Shown one piece after another: positions 1-8,353 of a stretch of 64,000 nucleotides of DNA; the first letter of the stretch is position 1, and each line of letters opens with the position of its first letter. Location: assembly GCF_022664535.1 (NCBI RefSeq), contig NZ_JAKUJY010000002.1, positions 62,001 to 126,000 of the forward strand, read 5' to 3'. The notes beneath the pieces were generated by a model. That model did no database searches. It was given only the letters and a program-made list of their open reading frames with translations, and was not told the origin of the DNA. The DNA comes from Sphingobium trunci (GTDB taxonomy: Bacteria > Pseudomonadota > Alphaproteobacteria > Sphingomonadales > Sphingomonadaceae). The translations under genes were made by a program, and so were the position numbers.

Positions 1-327
1 GACGCCGTCGTCTATCGCGCCAAGTTCGCGCCGACCATCTTCTCGGCCCGTCAGATCGTTTCGCACGGTCACATCTATGTGAACGGCGTGAAGTGCAACA
101 TCGCCAGCCGTCTGGTGAAGCCGGGCGACGAAATCACCCTGGGCAAGAAGGCGCAGGAAATGGCGCTGGTTCTGGAAGCGCAGAGCCTGCCCGAGCGCGA
201 CATTCCTGACTATGTGTCGCCCGATGGCGCCACCAAGGTCACTTATGTCCGCGTTCCCTCGCTGGACGAAGTGCCCTATCCGGTGAAGATGGAGCCGAAC
301 CTGGTCGTCGAATTCTATTCGCGCTAA
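1..327 (+). CDS. rpsD: 30S ribosomal protein S4, C-terminal part
   Basis: The frame is open from the first base of the window to the TAA at 325-327, so this is the 3' end of a gene that begins upstream. The 108 visible residues hold the S4 RNA-binding core ([15 protein letters not shown] around residues 15-29) and end in the family-typical [10 protein letters not shown]4 is a primary 16S rRNA-binding protein that nucleates assembly of the small ribosomal subunit. A strong intrinsic terminator follows 30 bases after the stop, so rpsD ends its transcription unit here. Confidence 0.96.
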   Translation, partial: DAVVYRAKFAPTIFSARQIVSHGHIYVNGVKCNIASRLVKPGDEITLGKKAQEMALVLEAQSLPERDIPDYVSPDGATKVTYVRVPSLDEVPYPVKMEPNLVVEFYSR

Positions 328-356
328 GATCAGCAGCGAATATCGGAAACAGGCAA

Positions 357-390
357 AAGGGGCGGCCCGATCGGGCCGCCCCTTTCCTTT
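357..390 (+). terminator. Intrinsic terminator after rpsD
   Basis: A perfect 14-bp inverted repeat (357-370 with 371-384, built on GGGGCGGCCCGA) is followed by a T-rich run. It sits between the convergent ends of rpsD and the minus-strand S9 peptidase. The 5' flank is A-rich, so it could stop transcription in both directions. Confidence 0.88.
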
Positions 391-394
391 TGCG

Positions 395-2242
395 CTATTG
401 TGCCGGGGAAAGCTTCAACGCGGAACGCAGGAAATTGTCTGCACGGTCCAGCATCTGCGCTCGGACATCGCTATCGCGCAGTTGGTGATCGAGATTCTTG
501 AATTCCACTAATTCAACGGACTTGCCCTTGCTCCTCAACCGCGAGGCCATGGTACGGGACTCGGCAATCGAGACATTCTGGTCGATATCGCCGTGGAACA
601 TCAGAACCGGCGCAACAAAGGCATCGGCATGGCGCGCGGGTGAACCGCTTTGGGCGACGGAAAAGTCACCGAAGATCGCTTCCAACGAAGCGGGACTAAG
701 GTCACTTTTCCATTCCTGCTGAAGGTCGCCAATGTCGGTGACCGGGGATTTCTGCCACGACTTGAAGCCGCTGCCGCCCAGCCAGTCCGAACCGAACCCG
801 GTGGAGCCGCGGAAATTGGGCTGGAAAACGGCATAGCCCTGATGCGCGAAGAACTGAGCAAGCCAGTCGAAGCCCCATTCGTCACGGGCCCAGGGGCCGC
901 CATGGGGCATGACGATGGCGGGCAAGCCCCTGCCGTCGCTGCCTGGCGGCAGGGTCAGGTAACCGGGGATCGTCGTGCCGTCCGAAGCGGGGAAACCGAC
1001 CGGCTTCACTGGCGAGAGCTTATATTTGTCGAGCGACGGCTGGATCGCCATGATCTCGCCAAGCTGCTTGGTCGCCTTGTCGAACAGATAGTAACGGCCC
1101 GCATCAACATCGCTGCCCGCATAAAGTACAAGCTTTTGCTCATCCGCGCTGGCATCGACGAAGCTGACCAGCGGCGCATTGGGTAAAGCCTTGTTGAGTG
1201 CCGTTGCAAATTTCTCCAGTTCAGGATCGAAGAAAGCCGAATGGCGCCGGTCCGTTACCCAACTGACACCGACAACGCGATGCTGGCGGCCAATCCGGAT
1301 CAGGTCGGTCACATCGACATCAGCGCGGTCATAGACCCGCTCCTTCTTCATGCTCCCGTCAAGGCTGATGCGGTAAATGCCGGCCCGGCCGTTTTCGGTG
1401 TCGGTGCCGTAAACGACGTCGAGATCGGAATCGACCGCCTGCGCCTCAAAGCCCGTCGCCACGATGCCGGACACCGACTGAGTCGAAAGCGCAAGCCATT
1501 CGCGACTGCCCTTTTTCCGGTAGAAATATTTGTAGCGATGGCCGCCATAACCCATGCTGGTCGTCGGGCGTGTGACCATGATTCGCACGGCGCCGTGACC
1601 GTCGCTGATATAGCCCACGGCATCGCCTCGCGGGATTTCCACCATGGAACGGGCGAGTGTCCGGCTATTGACCCGATCCACACCCAATCCCTGGCGGCTC
1701 TGGGCCGTGATGTGCCCGGTGGTCTGTTCCGGGATATAATAACGATCCATAAGAACGGTACCGTCCTCGCTCTCCCCCATCCAGTCGATGATGTTGCCGC
1801 CTCCCAGCGCAATACCCAGGGCATTATCATTCTGGCGAGCGCTCACCATCTTCACATTCGACCCGTCGGCGTTGACGCCGAGCATCCGCGTCTGGCCGGT
1901 CTTCTCGCCGAATATGGAGCTGATCATGTAGACATCGCACAGGATGCGGTCATTGGTCGACCAGCCGCAATAGGATAGTTGATCCGGATAGCCGGTAGAC
2001 AGCAGCACCATCTTGCGATCCTGGTCGCTGCCGATTTTGAGGACCGATACCACCGAGCCGCGCCCGGCAGTTGGTTCGATCATCGCCAGCGATTTTCCGT
2101 CCGGGGAAATGCTGACATTGGATAGGGCCGGCCGGGCCCCGAAAGCCTTGGCCGCCTCACTCGGCGCATGAACCGGGCCTTGCGCATAGGCGGGTATCGC
2201 GAGCGCGACGAATGGCAGAAAATTCAGAAACTTCAAATGCAT
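395..2242 (-). CDS. S9 (prolyl oligopeptidase-like) family protein lacking the catalytic serine segment
   Basis: The 615-residue protein starts with a signal peptide (residues 1-20, ending PAYA), has a beta-propeller-like middle and a C-terminal alpha/beta-hydrolase domain from about residue 415. Oxyanion and fold motifs are present (HGGP at 447-450, FRGSTGFG at 477-484). The acid-site motif HGDIDQNV (550-557) and the histidine motif LDHQ (584-587) are also kept. The nucleophile elbow GxSxGG, normally 50-70 residues after FRGSTGFG, is absent: residue 496 (SGFKSW) runs straight into KSPVTDIGDLQ, which in relatives lies after the nucleophile. This looks like an in-frame loss of about 50-60 codons near position 750. 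The protein is probably exported but catalytically dead, or a decaying gene. It is divergent from the M28 peptidase at 2337. Confidence 0.85.
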   Translation of the reverse strand: MHLKFLNFLPFVALAIPAYAQGPVHAPSEAAKAFGARPALSNVSISPDGKSLAMIEPTAGRGSVVSVLKIGSDQDRKMVLLSTGYPDQLSYCGWSTNDRILCDVYMISSIFGEKTGQTRMLGVNADGSNVKMVSARQNDNALGIALGGGNIIDWMGESEDGTVLMDRYYIPEQTTGHITAQSRQGLGVDRVNSRTLARSMVEIPRGDAVGYISDGHGAVRIMVTRPTTSMGYGGHRYKYFYRKKGSREWLALSTQSVSGIVATGFEAQAVDSDLDVVYGTDTENGRAGIYRISLDGSMKKERVYDRADVDVTDLIRIGRQHRVVGVSWVTDRRHSAFFDPELEKFATALNKALPNAPLVSFVDASADEQKLVLYAGSDVDAGRYYLFDKATKQLGEIMAIQPSLDKYKLSPVKPVGFPASDGTTIPGYLTLPPGSDGRGLPAIVMPHGGPWARDEWGFDWLAQFFAHQGYAVFQPNFRGSTGFGSDWLGGSGFKSWQKSPVTDIGDLQQEWKSDLSPASLEAIFGDFSVAQSGSPARHADAFVAPVLMFHGDIDQNVSIAESRTMASRLRSKGKSVELVEFKNLDHQLRDSDVRAQMLDRADNFLRSALKLSPAQ

Positions 2243-2336
2243 GAAACACCCCCTTGCGAGGGAGCAGGAATATATACAGCAGTAAAACTGTCAACGGCTG
2301 GCGCTTGCCCGGTCAAGTGCGCAATGCCATCATCGC

Positions 2337-4016
2337 ATGATCCAGACATTGAGGTTCCTGCACATGCGCCTGTATTCCGCCAAGATCACGCTGCTGCTGG
2401 CAGCGCTTTGCTGTGCTCTGCCGGTTTTCGCCGCCTCGTCCGACGGCCCCTCCATCGAGACGATGAAGGAAGTGGTCAAAGAGATTTCATCCGACGCTTA
2501 TGAAGGGCGGGCGCCGGGGACGGTGGGTGAGGAAAAGACGCTTGCCTATCTGGTGCAGCGGTTCGAGGCTTTGGGGCTGAAGCCGGGCAACAAGGGAAGC
2601 TGGTTTCAGGAGGTCCCGCTGGTCGAGATCCATGCGAGGAATGTGTCGCCGCTGACCTTCACCGGGGGCAAGGCGCCGATATCCGCCCAATATGGGTCCG
2701 AGATGGTGATCGCCACCTATCGCACCAGCCAGCCGCATATAGAGATAAAGGACAGCCCGGTCGTCTTCGTCGGCTATGGGATCAACGCGCCGGAGAAGAA
2801 ATGGAACGACTATGCCGGCGTCAATGTGAAGGGCAAGACCGTCATCATCCTGGTGAATGACCCCGACTATCAGACGCCCACGCTGCGCGGGCCGTTCAAC
2901 GGGCGGGCCATGACCTATTATGGCCGCTGGACCTACAAGTTCGAGGAGGCTGCGCGGCAGGGTGCGGCGGCGGCGATCATCGTGCATGACACCGTGCCCG
3001 CCGCCTATGGCTGGAATGTCGTGCAATCGAGCTGGACCGGCGCGCAGCACGTTGCCGACAGCGCCAACGCCAATGCCGACCAGTCCGCCGCCATCGGCTG
3101 GATCCAGAAGGACAAGGCAGCGGCGCTGATGGCGAGCGCGGGGTTGAACCTCGACACGCTGATGGCTGCGGCAAAGAAGCGCGGCTTCAGGGCGCTGCCC
3201 CTGAAGGGCGTGAAGGCGAACCTCAGCTTCGACAATGCCATCCGCAAGCATAGTTCGAAAAATGTCGTCGCCTTGCTGCCCGGCAAGACCCGGCCCAACG
3301 AATATGTGCTTTATGCCGCGCATTGGGATCATCTGGGCCATTGCGAGGCGGCGCCCGATGGCGACGATATCTGCAACGGCGCGATCGACAATGCCACGGG
3401 GACGGCGGCGCTGGTGGCGCTGGCGCAGGCTAATGTGAAGGCCGGGCCGACCGATCGCAGCCAGGTATTCCTGGCGGTGACGGCCGAGGAATCCGGGCTG
3501 CTCGGGTCGGCCTATTATGGCAATCATCCCGTCTTTCCGCTGGGACAGACCGTGGGAGGTGTCAATATGGACGCGCTCAGCATGGCGGGCCCTGCCAGGA
3601 ACGTCGTCGTGATCGGAAAGGGCAAGTCGCAACTCGACGCCTATCTGGACCGGGCGCTGGCGGCGCAGAAACGGGTCGCTAGCCTGGAGCCGACGCCGGA
3701 GAAGGGATTCTATTATCGGTCCGACCATTTCAGTTTCGCCAAGCATGGTGTGCCGATGCTCTATTTCGAGGGCGGGCAGGATCTGGTGAAGGGCGGCCCG
3801 GCCGCGGGCGCCAGGGCGGCCAAGGACTATGAGGAACATCGCTATCACGGCCCGAAGGACGAATATGATCCCAAATGGGACTGGAGCGGCGTGAAAGCGG
3901 ACCTGAAGCTCTATTATGACGTGGGCCGGGCGCTCGCGAACAGCACCGACTGGCCCAACTGGGTGCCGGGAGATGAATTCCGGGCGATCCGCGACAGAAG
4001 CCGGGCAGGGAAATAG
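2337..4016 (+). CDS. Secreted M28 family metallopeptidase
   Basis: A zinc-dependent aminopeptidase-type exopeptidase, predicted to act in the periplasm. Numbered from ATG 2337 (559 residues), the metal-site residues are H329 in AAHWDHLG, D351 in GAIDNATG, E384/E385 in TAEESG, D412 in NMDALS and the late histidine in RSDHFSF. A PA-like insert occupies roughly residues 140-300 between the N-terminal part and the catalytic core. The signal peptide reads best from the second ATG (2364, MRLYSAKITLLLAALCC, cut after VFA), which has a GAGG about ten bases upstream, so 2364 may be the true start. The S9 family gene is divergent across a 94-base gap. Substrate is unknown. Confidence 0.9.
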   Translation: MIQTLRFLHMRLYSAKITLLLAALCCALPVFAASSDGPSIETMKEVVKEISSDAYEGRAPGTVGEEKTLAYLVQRFEALGLKPGNKGSWFQEVPLVEIHARNVSPLTFTGGKAPISAQYGSEMVIATYRTSQPHIEIKDSPVVFVGYGINAPEKKWNDYAGVNVKGKTVIILVNDPDYQTPTLRGPFNGRAMTYYGRWTYKFEEAARQGAAAAIIVHDTVPAAYGWNVVQSSWTGAQHVADSANANADQSAAIGWIQKDKAAALMASAGLNLDTLMAAAKKRGFRALPLKGVKANLSFDNAIRKHSSKNVVALLPGKTRPNEYVLYAAHWDHLGHCEAAPDGDDICNGAIDNATGTAALVALAQANVKAGPTDRSQVFLAVTAEESGLLGSAYYGNHPVFPLGQTVGGVNMDALSMAGPARNVVVIGKGKSQLDAYLDRALAAQKRVASLEPTPEKGFYYRSDHFSFAKHGVPMLYFEGGQDLVKGGPAAGARAAKDYEEHRYHGPKDEYDPKWDWSGVKADLKLYYDVGRALANSTDWPNWVPGDEFRAIRDRSRAGK

Positions 4017-4263
4017 TCGGCTTTCGCTGGTGGGAGCAAAATCCTCTCTGCATGTTAGGGAGCGGGGACCATGCAAAGCCAGCACGGCAGTTCACGCCAT
4101 TTTCCTTCCACCAGCCTTCGGCCGGTCCGCCCTCCCCATCTTCCGGCGGGAAGGATTCAAGCGTCCCGCTTCCTGCCCCTGATCCATGCATATTTTACGG
4201 CTGTCACGCGGCACATGATCCTGTAGAGGGCGCCAGACATTTTCCTCGACAGGAGCCGCGCCC
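4017..4263. other. Intergenic region with palindrome-like GC stretches
   Basis: No gene is supported here. The stretch around 4040-4190 has the alternating purine and pyrimidine GC blocks typical of sphingomonad intergenic repeats. A clean Shine-Dalgarno sequence (AGGAG, 4251-4255) precedes aguA. Confidence 0.4.
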
Positions 4264-5247
4264 ATGACTTTCCGTATGCCTGCCGAATGGGCGCCGCATG
4301 AATGGACCTGGATCGGCTTTCCCACCGATCCCGAAGAATGGCCGGGCGCCTTCGATGCCGCCCGCCAGCAGATCGCGGACTTTGCGAGCGCGCTCCTTGC
4401 GGAGGGGCGCGGCGAGGACGTTCGGCTGGTCTGCGCCAATGAGGACGATGCGGCGGTCGCCCGCGGGCTGGTCGCGCCGGGCGTGACCATCCTCGTGCAG
4501 AAGCTGGGCGATGTGTGGCTGCGCGATACGGCGCCGATCGCGGTGATGCGGGACAGGGAGCGGGCGCTGGTCGATTTCGGCTTCAACGGCTGGGGCGGGA
4601 AATATCGGATGCCGGGCGACGAGGATATCGGCGCGCGTCTGGCGGCGACGACCGGGCTTCCCACCGCCACCCAGCATTGGGTGTTCGAGGGAGGCGCGGT
4701 CGATACCGATGGAACAGGCCTGTTCGTGACGACCGAACAATGCCTGCTCAATCCCAACCGCAATCCGGAACTGGACCGGGGCAAGATCGAGACGCTGCTG
4801 GCGGGGTCGCTGGGGCTGTCGGACATGCTGTGGCTGGGCGATGGCTTGCTGAACGACCATACGGACGGCCATGTCGACAATCTGGCGCGCTTCGTGGCGC
4901 CGGGCGTGCTGGCCCTGCCAGAGGCGAGCACGGAGGATGACCCCAATGCAGCGATCTATGCCGATGCGCGGGCACGGGCGAAGGCGTTCGGCGTGGAGGT
5001 CGCGTCGATCCCCTCCCCCGGCCGCGTGGTCGTGGAGGGGGAGATCATTCCGGCAAGCTACATGAATTTCTATGCGGGCAACGCGGCCGTCATCGTGCCC
5101 ATCTATGGTCGGCCCAATGATCAGGCGGCTCTGGAGGCCTTCAGGCCCTTCTTCCCCGGCCGGGCGATTGTCGGATTGCGCAGCGATGCCATTCTATCGG
5201 GCGGTGGCAGCTTCCACTGTTGCAGCCAGCAGATGCCGTCCGCCTGA
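4264..5247 (+). CDS. aguA: Agmatine deiminase
   Basis: Hydrolyses agmatine to N-carbamoylputrescine and ammonia, the first step of the ADC-type route to putrescine. The 327-residue protein has the guanidine-modifying fold signatures WLRDTAP (acid D88), FEGGAVDTDG (141-150), NDHTDGHVDN (H199, D201) and the C-terminal nucleophile in GGGSFHCC (C319). The start ATG 4264 has AGGAG eight bases upstream. The stop lies one base before the ATG of the DUF3147 gene, which is followed by N-carbamoylputrescine amidase, so both enzymes of the pathway are in one operon. The motif reads HCCSQQ where many relatives have HCITQQ; the catalytic Cys is kept. Confidence 0.93.
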   Translation: MTFRMPAEWAPHEWTWIGFPTDPEEWPGAFDAARQQIADFASALLAEGRGEDVRLVCANEDDAAVARGLVAPGVTILVQKLGDVWLRDTAPIAVMRDRERALVDFGFNGWGGKYRMPGDEDIGARLAATTGLPTATQHWVFEGGAVDTDGTGLFVTTEQCLLNPNRNPELDRGKIETLLAGSLGLSDMLWLGDGLLNDHTDGHVDNLARFVAPGVLALPEASTEDDPNAAIYADARARAKAFGVEVASIPSPGRVVVEGEIIPASYMNFYAGNAAVIVPIYGRPNDQAALEAFRPFFPGRAIVGLRSDAILSGGGSFHCCSQQMPSA

Positions 5248-5248
5248 A

Positions 5249-5602
5249 ATGAGCGCGATGCTGGCGTTGCGGGCGCTGATTTCCGGGATCATCATCGCCG
5301 TCGTGTCGGTGGTGTCGCGGCGCTTTCCGGGACTTGGCGCGCTGATCGCGTCCCTGCCGCTGATCTCGGTGATGGGGATGATCTGGCTGTGGAACGACAA
5401 GCCGGACGTGGAGAATATGGCGCGTCATGCCGAAGCGACATTCTATTACGTCATTCCCTCGCTGCCGATGTTTCTGCTGATCCCCATATTGTTGCGGCGC
5501 GGAGTGGGTTTTGCTCCTGCGCTGATCGCGGGTTGCGTGCTGACGATCCTGCTCTATCTCCTGACCGTTGCCGTCGCCGCCCGCATGGGCATCCGCCTGT
5601 AG
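5249..5602 (+). CDS. DUF3147 family integral membrane protein
   Basis: A 117-residue, very hydrophobic protein with about four membrane segments (near residues 3-20, 27-47, 64-82 and 88-110). The pattern of a short first helix, SLPLISVMGMIWLW in helix 2 and a GIRL end matches what I recall of DUF3147. Its ATG (5249) begins one base after the aguA stop, and the aguB start follows 10 bases after its own stop, so it is translated between the two putrescine-synthesis enzymes. Function is unknown. Its position suggests a link to polyamine or agmatine handling, but that is inference only. Confidence 0.8.
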   Translation: MSAMLALRALISGIIIAVVSVVSRRFPGLGALIASLPLISVMGMIWLWNDKPDVENMARHAEATFYYVIPSLPMFLLIPILLRRGVGFAPALIAGCVLTILLYLLTVAVAARMGIRL

Positions 5603-5612
5603 GATCTGATTG

Positions 5613-6461
5613 ATGACCAAAGTCACCGTTGCCGCGCTCCAACTCGCCTTTTCCGATGATCGGACGGACAATATCGAGATGGTCGCGGGCCATGTCGTCA
5701 AGGCGGCCGCGCGGGGCGCGAAGATCATCCTGCCGCCGGAGCTGTTCGAAGGCCCTTATTTCTGCCGGGTGGAGGACGAGGCGCTGTTCGCGGGCGCCCT
5801 GCCGCTCGACGAGCATCCTGCCGTGCAGGAAATGCGCAAGGTCGCGAAAGCGGAGGGCGTCTACATCCCGACCAGCTTCTTCGAACGCGACGGTCATCAT
5901 TATTATAATTCGCTCGCGATGATAGACGATCAGGGCGACATCATGGGCCTCTATCGCAAGAGCCATATTCCCGACGGCCCGGGCTATGAGGAGAAATATT
6001 ATTTCCGGCCCGGCAATTCGGGCTTCAAGGTCTGGAAGACGCGCCATGGCACCATCGGCGTCGGCATCTGCTGGGACCAATGGTATCCCGAAACCGCACG
6101 GGTGATGGCGCTGATGGGCGCGGAAATGCTCTTTTACCCGACAGCCATCGGGTCCGAGCCTTATGACGCCGACCTTGATACCAGCCGCATGTGGCGCCGC
6201 GCGATGATAGGCCATGCGGTCAGCAACTGCATGCCGGTGATCGCCGCCAACCGCATCGGAGAGGAAGAAGGCCAGAAATTCTACGGCCACAGCTTCATCA
6301 GCGACGAATGGGGCGATTTCGCCGCGGAAGCCGATGCCAGGGATAATGGCGCACTGGTCGCGACGCTGGACCTGGAAAGGGCGAAGACACACCGCGCGGG
6401 CATGGGCTTTTTCCGTGACCGGCGGCCCGAGCTTTATGCGCGGATCGCACAGGATATCTGA
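5613..6461 (+). CDS. aguB: N-carbamoylputrescine amidase
   Basis: A nitrilase-superfamily enzyme that converts N-carbamoylputrescine to putrescine, CO2 and ammonia, completing the pathway begun by aguA. The Glu-Lys-Cys triad is visible: Glu in LPPELFEG, Lys in YRKSHIPDGPGY and Cys in GVGICWDQWYPE. The 282-residue length is normal for the family. ATG 5613 is chosen over the adjoining TTG at 5610 because AGGA at 5601-5604 gives standard spacing. It is the last gene of the aguA-DUF3147-aguB operon and is convergent with the glycosylase at 6497. Confidence 0.94.
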   Translation: MTKVTVAALQLAFSDDRTDNIEMVAGHVVKAAARGAKIILPPELFEGPYFCRVEDEALFAGALPLDEHPAVQEMRKVAKAEGVYIPTSFFERDGHHYYNSLAMIDDQGDIMGLYRKSHIPDGPGYEEKYYFRPGNSGFKVWKTRHGTIGVGICWDQWYPETARVMALMGAEMLFYPTAIGSEPYDADLDTSRMWRRAMIGHAVSNCMPVIAANRIGEEEGQKFYGHSFISDEWGDFAAEADARDNGALVATLDLERAKTHRAGMGFFRDRRPELYARIAQDI

Positions 6462-6496
6462 AAACCCAAACCGTCGCCCGCCGCCGAAGCGGCAGA

Positions 6497-7165
6497 TTAC
6501 CCCCGACTATCTCCTGCGCTGAGTTCTACCGCTCGCGCGAAGACGGCCTCGAACATCTCAGCCGTCAGGCGGCCGGTATTCTGGTTGTAGCGCGAGCAGT
6601 GATAGCTATCGATCACGATCCTGCCGCTGGGCATGCGATGTTCGGCCAGATGGGCGAAGCGCGCCTTGGGCAGCTTGCCGCCCAGCGCCTTCACCACGGA
6701 TTGATGCGCAATCTGGCCAAGCGCGATGAAGATCTGCGCATTGGGTAGCGCGGCGATGGCGGGCTTCAGGAAGGCCCGGCAATTGTGAATCTCCTCAGGC
6801 AGCGGCTTGTTCTGCGGCGGCAGGCATTTGACCGCATTGAGGATGATGACGTTGCGCAGCGTCAGGCCATCATCGGGGCGCCCTTCATAAAGGCCCTCGC
6901 TCAATCCGAATTTGGCGAGCGTGGCATAGAGAAGGTCTCCCGCATAATCGCCTGTAAAAGGCCGCCCGGTGCGATTGGCGCCGTTCTTGCCCGGAGCGAG
7001 ACCGATGATCGCGATCTTGCCCTCTGGATCGCCAAAGGCCGGGACTGGCGCATTCCACCAATCGGGATGTTCGGTCCGGCATTCCTCCCGAAACGCCACG
7101 AGGCGGGGGCAAAGCGGGCAGTCCTTTGACGGCTCGGTATCGGGCAAGGGGCTATGCAGCGTCAT
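6497..7165 (-). CDS. Uracil-DNA glycosylase, family 5 (UDGb) type
   Basis: A base-excision repair enzyme removing uracil and possibly other deaminated bases. The active-site stretch GLAPGKNGANRTGRPF (55-70) followed by TGD, and the C-terminal HCSRYNQNTGR (189-199), match family 5 rather than classical UNG. Four cysteines (C16 and C19 in CPLC, C114, C129) are placed to bind a 4Fe-4S cluster as in families 4 and 5. The length is 222 residues. ATG 7165 overlaps nothing, and folK starts divergently at 7189, so the two genes share a promoter region of about 23 bases. The broad substrate range is known for the family and has not been shown here. Confidence 0.88.
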   Translation of the reverse strand: MTLHSPLPDTEPSKDCPLCPRLVAFREECRTEHPDWWNAPVPAFGDPEGKIAIIGLAPGKNGANRTGRPFTGDYAGDLLYATLAKFGLSEGLYEGRPDDGLTLRNVIILNAVKCLPPQNKPLPEEIHNCRAFLKPAIAALPNAQIFIALGQIAHQSVVKALGGKLPKARFAHLAEHRMPSGRIVIDSYHCSRYNQNTGRLTAEMFEAVFARAVELSAGDSRG

Positions 7166-7188
7166 GGCGAGGGGATAGGCGCTGCCCT

Positions 7189-7689
7189 ATGGCCAAGACA
7201 AGCACCCGTCATCAATACGCACTGGCGTTGGGATCGAACCGGCCGTTGTCGGCGCGACTGCCCCCGAAACGGCTGCTGGAGGCGGCAATCGGCCAAATTG
7301 CACGATGGGGCAAAGTCCTCGCGGTCTCGCCTGTCATCCCGACGCCGCCCTTGGGCCCGTCGCAGCGGGTCTTCGTCAATGGAGCGATGCTGCTGGAGAG
7401 CGACCTACCCCCCGACGCGATGCTTGCCCGATTGCAGGCCATAGAATGCAATCTCGGCCGCCGGCGGTTCCGGCGCTGGGGAGCGCGAAGCGTGGATGTC
7501 GACATCATTCTCTGGTCAGGCGGCCGCTGGAACAGCCGGTCGCTGCAAATCCCCCACCCCGCTTTCCGGGAGAGGGATTTCGTACTGGCCCCCCTCTGCA
7601 CGATTGCATCAGATTGGCGCGACCCGATTTCCGGATTTTCGGTGCGTCATTTGCTGGCACGTTCCAGAAAAGCGAGTTCTGGAGGTTGA
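7189..7689 (+). CDS. folK: 2-amino-4-hydroxy-6-hydroxymethyldihydropteridine pyrophosphokinase
   Basis: The folate-pathway kinase that pyrophosphorylates the pterin before dihydropteroate synthase. The 166-residue protein shows the family N-terminus (ALALGSNRP), the ATP/pterin site GRRRFRRWGARSVDVDIIL and IPHPAFRERDFVLAPL near the C-terminus. I chose ATG 7189 because it places the conserved LALGSN strand about 12 residues in, and an AGGGG lies about 15 bases upstream. Other folate genes are not adjacent. The tRNA-Lys gene follows 45 bases after the stop. Confidence 0.93.
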   Translation: MAKTSTRHQYALALGSNRPLSARLPPKRLLEAAIGQIARWGKVLAVSPVIPTPPLGPSQRVFVNGAMLLESDLPPDAMLARLQAIECNLGRRRFRRWGARSVDVDIILWSGGRWNSRSLQIPHPAFRERDFVLAPLCTIASDWRDPISGFSVRHLLARSRKASSGG

Positions 7690-7734
7690 CCAGCCGGATC
7701 GCCGCCTCTAGTGCGTGCGGACCTCAGGACATGA

Positions 7735-7810
7735 GGGCCCTTAGCTCAGTCGGTAGAGCAACTGACTTTTAATCAGTAGGTCGCTGGTTCGAATCCAGCA
7801 GGGCTCACCA
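7735..7810 (+). tRNA. tRNA-Lys (anticodon TTT), CCA encoded
   Basis: A full cloverleaf of 76 bases can be drawn. The acceptor stem is 7735-7741 with 7800-7806, including one G-U pair. The D arm contains AGTCGGTAGA, the anticodon stem ACTGA/TCAGT has loop CTTTTAA (anticodon TTT), and the T arm is GCTGG/CCAGC with TTCGAAT. Discriminator A7807 and an encoded CCA (7808-7810) complete it. Its 3' 46 bases are the attachment site of the element that follows, and the gene remains intact. Confidence 0.97.
7765..7810 (+). repeat. attL: 46-bp direct repeat within tRNA-Lys
   Basis: Bases 7765-7810, from the anticodon loop to CCA of tRNA-Lys, are identical to 13190-13235. The bases before (G7764 versus A13189) and after (C7811 versus T13236) differ, so the identity is exactly 46 bp. 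This is the classic signature of site-specific integration into a tRNA 3' end. Confidence 0.95.
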
Positions 7811-7911
7811 CCGCAGTTTTGCGTGGTTTTTGGCACTTTTTCAGACGGTCAAATCGAAGCCTGAAAATGCCTCCAGTAATCACCCGGTAATCACGACCCC
7901 ATCTTTCCGGG

Positions 7912-8106
7912 TCATTGTGAAGCGCCTTCCGAGCGCATGAGGCGATCCAGCCGAATCGCAACCTCCTTCCACACCGTCACCCCTTCCGCCTTCCCCTCGC
8001 TGGCAAGCTGGCCGATCCTCTCCGCCACCACGACCGCCGCAAGGTCGCCATGTTGGCGCAGGACCATCGACGCCATGCCCCATATCTCCTGATCGCGGGT
8101 CATCAT
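7912..8106 (-). CDS. Small conserved protein (DUF6961-like), element-borne
   Basis: A 64-residue protein beginning MMTRDQEIWGMASMVLRQHG and containing AERIGQLASEGKAEGVTVWKE. This resembles a small family I recall as DUF6961 from sphingomonad genomes; I hold the family name loosely. An upstream in-frame GTG at 8148 would add 14 residues, but the homology-like region starts at MTRDQE, so 8106 or 8103 is the more likely start. No clear Shine-Dalgarno sequence is visible. It is predicted to be soluble and helical. It lies 101 bases inside the tRNA-proximal end of the element. Confidence 0.6.
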   Translation of the reverse strand: MMTRDQEIWGMASMVLRQHGDLAAVVVAERIGQLASEGKAEGVTVWKEVAIRLDRLMRSEGASQ

Positions 8107-8320
8107 CTGGGCAGGATATGGGAAAGCATCCTGGGACAATAGCCCCACAACGGCGAACCGATGGTGAGTCGACAGGCCCCAATGCTGCGCTCTCGGCCGT
8201 CGCTTTTCACGCCATCCCCGTTTTCGCTCTCCTACGAGACGAAGCGGCCGCTTCGGCGCTGCGCTCTCTCATGCGATCACAAAGCTAGCGCGCTCATCCT
8301 GCGGTCAGGCCATGTGCCTT

Positions 8321-8345
8321 TCCCACCGGCATGGTGCTGGTGGGA
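8321..8345 (+). promoter_or_regulatory. Inverted repeat covering the Shine-Dalgarno of the tandem-HTH gene
   Basis: TCCCACC (8321-8327) and GGTGGGA (8339-8345) form a perfect 7-bp stem with an 11-base loop. The 3' arm includes most of the GGGAG (8342-8346) that serves the ATG at 8354. It could be an mRNA hairpin that hides the ribosome binding site, or an operator for the HTH protein itself. Confidence 0.5.
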
Positions 8346-8353
8346 GAATGCGA

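Noticed and set aside
2487..4085. A 532-codon frame antisense to the M28 peptidase
   Set aside because: The peptidase has all metal-binding residues; the antisense frame has none of the marks of a gene.
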